Shown here: positions 61,861 to 64,000 of the stretch, in pieces
Layout: each line of letters starts with the position of its first letter
How positions within the stretch are numbered: the stretch's first letter is position 1
DNA from: Flavimaribacter sp024343425
GTDB lineage: Bacteria; Pseudomonadota; Alphaproteobacteria; Rhizobiales; Rhizobiaceae
DNA length: 64,000 bases
NCBI GenBank assembly: GCA_965227645.1
Contig: OZ245773.1
Location: 1,736,001-1,800,000, forward strand
Reading direction: 5' to 3'
Notes under the pieces: model-generated
The model's database searches: none
Seen by the model: only the letters and a program-made list of their open reading frames with translations
What the model was told of the DNA's origin: nothing
Position numbers and translations under genes: made by a program

Positions 61861-62903
61861 CCAGCGATGCTGAACGAATTGAAGAAGAGATCAGAAACAC
61901 AAAGGCTCGTATCGATATGAAAATGAACGATCTTGAAAACAAATTTTCGCCTTCAAGCTTCCTGAACGCCGCGCTTGGCGACGGTAACGAACAGGTTGCG
62001 GATCTCGGCAATGCAATGGTCAAGAAAGCGCAGGAAAACCCTGTGTCCGCACTGCTGATTGGAGCAGGCTTTGCGGGACTGTATCTTGCTTCCCGGTCGC
62101 AGAACGCTAAAAGCGCCAATGACGAGACAGCAGAAATTGCAGCTGAGTCGATTGTACAACCGAAGTCGACGGATCCGGCCGAGCGCATAGCGCAGAACGC
62201 CGAGAGCATCCGCAAAGAACTGAACGAGCTGCGCGACAGCGTCGCCCAGAGCGTAGAAGAGTTCAATGCGGCCGCCAGCAAGGGCAGCGACGCGGCGCGC
62301 GAATCCGTGCGCAACGCCAGCGAACGCGTTCGTCAAGCCAGTGATCGCGTAGTCGAATACGCCAACTCCGCGACGCGCGCGCTCGGAGACGCGCCGGATC
62401 AGGCTCGTGAAATCGGCCGCAACGTCGCCGACTCCGTGCGCTCGGGCGTCGACTCTGCAGGACAGTTTGCGAGCAAACAGGCGCGGGCGAGCCGTCATCG
62501 CGCCGATTCCGCCGCAGAATGGGTGCGTGAAAACCCTGTTTCGGCCGGGCTCGTCGCGCTGGCGGTGGGAGCCGCCGCGGCCTCGATATTCACGGCGCGA
62601 AAACCTTCAGCAAGTGTCGAGGCCAGTCGCAAGCTTCATTACGCCGCGCGAGAGCGAGAAGGTCACGATGAACCAAAGGGCCGCGAGCGGTTCGAAAATT
62701 TCCAGAAGGCTGCTGAATCCCAGGCCACAAAAAGCACTCCGAGGAAGGGGCCTGTGACCAAATCCGCAAAGGGTTTGAAAGCGGCTTCCGTCAAGACTTC
62801 GGCCAAGCCGCTGAAAAACGGTCCAGCATACAAGAAGGCGCCGACCGCAAAACCCGCAGCTTCGACCAAGGCCATGGAAACCGAGAAAACGGATCAGGCG
62901 TAG
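61857..62903 (+). CDS. DUF3618 domain protein
   Basis: 348 residues. DUF3618 at the N-terminus (DAERIEEEIRNTKARIDMKMNDLENKFSPSSFLNA), a membrane segment (PVSALLIGAGFAGLYLAS), a long coiled-coil region (~115-215; SIRKELNELRDSVAQSVEEFNAAASKGSDAARESVRNASERVRQASDRVVEYANSA in pattern, heptad-like), a second membrane segment (PVSAGLVALAVGAAAASIFTA) and a basic Lys/Ala/Pro tail. Probably anchors in the inner membrane and spans part of the periplasm or cytoplasm. Coupled to the holin-like gene. Confidence 0.85.
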   Translation: MTSDAERIEEEIRNTKARIDMKMNDLENKFSPSSFLNAALGDGNEQVADLGNAMVKKAQENPVSALLIGAGFAGLYLASRSQNAKSANDETAEIAAESIVQPKSTDPAERIAQNAESIRKELNELRDSVAQSVEEFNAAASKGSDAARESVRNASERVRQASDRVVEYANSATRALGDAPDQAREIGRNVADSVRSGVDSAGQFASKQARASRHRADSAAEWVRENPVSAGLVALAVGAAAASIFTARKPSASVEASRKLHYAAREREGHDEPKGRERFENFQKAAESQATKSTPRKGPVTKSAKGLKAASVKTSAKPLKNGPAYKKAPTAKPAASTKAMETEKTDQA

Positions 62904-63266
62904 TCCGCCTTTTAACGACCTGATCATAGTCCGGTTTACAGGAAGTCCAGCCGGCCCAGATGACCTGGGTCGGCTGGAGGCACATTTGCGAGGTCGTCTG
63001 CTCGTCTTTCTCTTGGGTCGATTTTTCTGGCCTTGCATCGGCGGCGCGCATTTAGTCGTTGTCACGTCTCGCTATTGTTGCGTGTTGCTTGAGTAGCCTA
63101 CGGCATCCTCCCCATCGTGCTCCCCAGCCGGGACGCATCATATCTGCCAACCTCGTTCGTGCGTGGCGTCTACGTGCTCATTATCGCCATGCGCAGCGCC
63201 TACTGCGGTAACGGGTGTCTCAAAGCCCACTTTGGAGCGTGGCGCTTGGGTGGCTGACAATTTACC
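62904..63266. other. Spacer with operon-end hairpin
   Basis: Hairpin CCAGCCGGCCCA / TGGGTCGGCTGG (62947-62958 and 62966-62977, one G-U pair) 43 bp past the DUF3618 stop codon, without a T-tract; may end the operon or protect its mRNA. No gene seen in the rest. Confidence 0.45.
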
Positions 63267-63291
63267 GGAACAAAATTTGTAGCGGCACGTT
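63267..63291 (+). promoter_or_regulatory. EcfG-type promoter of the 24-residue peptide gene
   Basis: GGAAC at 63267-63271, 16 bp, CGTT at 63288-63291. Exact consensus. 33 bp before the start codon. Confidence 0.7.
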
Positions 63292-63323
63292 TCCGAACAG
63301 AGAAAACGACAAAGAGGTGTCCT

Positions 63324-63398
63324 ATGCACAATATCTTCTATATCATCGGCGTTGTAGTGGTTGTTATTGCGATCCTGTCCTTCCTCGGACTGGCTTGA
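63324..63398 (+). CDS. 24-residue membrane peptide
   Basis: ATG 63324 to TGA 63398 encodes MHNIFYIIGVVVVVIAILSF plus LGLA: a single membrane helix and almost nothing else. AAAGAGGTG stands five to seven bases before the ATG and an exact EcfG promoter stands directly upstream, which makes chance unlikely. Similar tiny proteins occur in Hyphomicrobiales without a known role; the function may be membrane stress adaptation. Confidence 0.7.
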   Translation: MHNIFYIIGVVVVVIAILSFLGLA

Positions 63399-63402
63399 TC
63401 GC

Positions 63403-64000
63403 CTAACCGTCTTCCCAGTCTTCTCCGATCGGCTTGCGATCCCGTTTCTTCTCGGTGTCAATAAGCTCCCTGGCTTCCTCGATATCGTCCCCGGTCGCGT
63501 CCTCGCTCTCGAATTTGCGATCTGCGCTTCGGCGCAGGAGGGCCAATTCGTAGAACATTGGAAAGTGGTCCGAGCCAACGAAAGCGAGCCGCTTCATTCG
63601 AACCATTTGAAAATGCGCCGAATGGAAAATATGGTCGAGCGGCCATCGCAGAAAAAACCACCGCGCATCGAATGAATTAAACTGGCCGCGCCCTTCGCGC
63701 GGATCCAGCAATCCCGACAATCTCAGAAATCGCCTGGTCGTTCGCGACCAGGCGACATCGTTTAGATCCCCCGTAACGATAATCGGAATATCCGTGCCGC
63801 GCACATCAAGGCCGACAAGAGAAATTTCCGCGTCGCGTCCGATCGTATCATCGGTTGGGACGGGGGGCTCTGGATGCACCGTAATGAGGCGACATGCTTC
63901 GCCGTTTGGCAGCGCAACGGTGCAATCGAAACTTGGAATTTTCTCGTTGAGCAGAAAGCGTACAGATTTGTTCCGCAATTCAAGCTTCGAGAACAGCGCC
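63403..64000 (-). CDS. Endonuclease/exonuclease/phosphatase family protein, 5' end outside the window
   Basis: C-terminal part of an EEP-fold enzyme: IPIIVTGDLNDVAWSRTTRRF (GDLND, metal and catalytic Asn), LDHIFHSAHF and FVGSDHFPMFYELAL (SDH with the catalytic His). The tail (RKFESEDATGDDIEEARELIDTEKKRDRKP...) is charged. Related proteins near stress genes are often membrane-anchored at their N-terminus, which is not visible. The stop is 4 bp from the 24-residue peptide gene (convergent). Confidence 0.88.
   Translation of the reverse strand, partial: ALFSKLELRNKSVRFLLNEKIPSFDCTVALPNGEACRLITVHPEPPVPTDDTIGRDAEISLVGLDVRGTDIPIIVTGDLNDVAWSRTTRRFLRLSGLLDPREGRGQFNSFDARWFFLRWPLDHIFHSAHFQMVRMKRLAFVGSDHFPMFYELALLRRSADRKFESEDATGDDIEEARELIDTEKKRDRKPIGEDWEDG

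Overview
The window reads as a chromosomal segment of a GC-rich alphaproteobacterium, most probably of the order Hyphomicrobiales (Rhizobiales). The signs are a PyrB partnered with a dihydroorotase-like protein that has lost its metal ligands, a DUF6105 gene, gatC-gatA, a long B12-dependent ribonucleotide reductase, and EcfG-type general-stress promoters. I see no tRNA, rRNA or CRISPR. Genus-level placement is not supported by what can be read here.

Layout. 0-8.3 kb: end of an Fe-S/FAD oxidoreductase that seems to start at CTG, a probable small RNA with a strong terminator, a DEAD-box helicase, an FAD/NAD(P)-binding protein, and a three-gene oxidoreductase/hydrolase operon divergent from a LysR regulator. 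8.2-12.65 kb: a small accessory island bounded by a 51-53 bp direct repeat taken from the 3' end of that LysR gene. It carries an OLD-family ATPase/TOPRIM nuclease and, beside it, a proteasome/HslV-like Ntn-hydrolase; this pair is the best candidate for an undescribed (possibly defence) system. 12.7-20.4 kb: a DUF5996-acetyltransferase fusion, pirin, a second LysR, a hydrolase, and the folate-independent methionine synthase pair mesD-mesX with its own LysR regulator and a palindromic candidate operator. 20.4-27.2 kb: core genes pyrB-pyrC', aidB, an AEC transporter, ruvX and an MBL hydrolase.

27.2-42.4 kb is an accessory block inserted before gatC-gatA. It contains a methyltransferase whose 3' half is duplicated on the far side of an SDR/HTH pair, a secreted DUF922 protease, a solitary cytosine-5 methyltransferase overlapping a Vsr endonuclease, a seven-copy array of ~119-bp two-hairpin repeats, an IS630 element, and a low-GC module of animal-type haem peroxidase, an unknown protein, and an adenylate cyclase-SARP-TPR sensor. 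After gatCA comes a repeat-rich zone (44.4-47.3 kb) with an IS4-family element inserted in a palindromic repeat and a small GIY-YIG nuclease, then cysK and nrdJ. nrdJ is preceded by two NrdR-like boxes exactly 31 bp apart.

53-64 kb is stress and envelope physiology: haloalkane dehalogenase, gpt, universal stress protein, a MoCF/CinA-like protein, Dps, a double PRC-barrel protein, an AI-2E transporter, a DUF883-like/holin/DUF3618 operon, and a 24-residue membrane peptide. Three of these units have exact GGAAC-N16-CGTT promoters and a fourth has a looser match, so they probably form a general-stress (EcfG) regulon cluster. All functional statements are from reading motifs and family knowledge; no database search was run.
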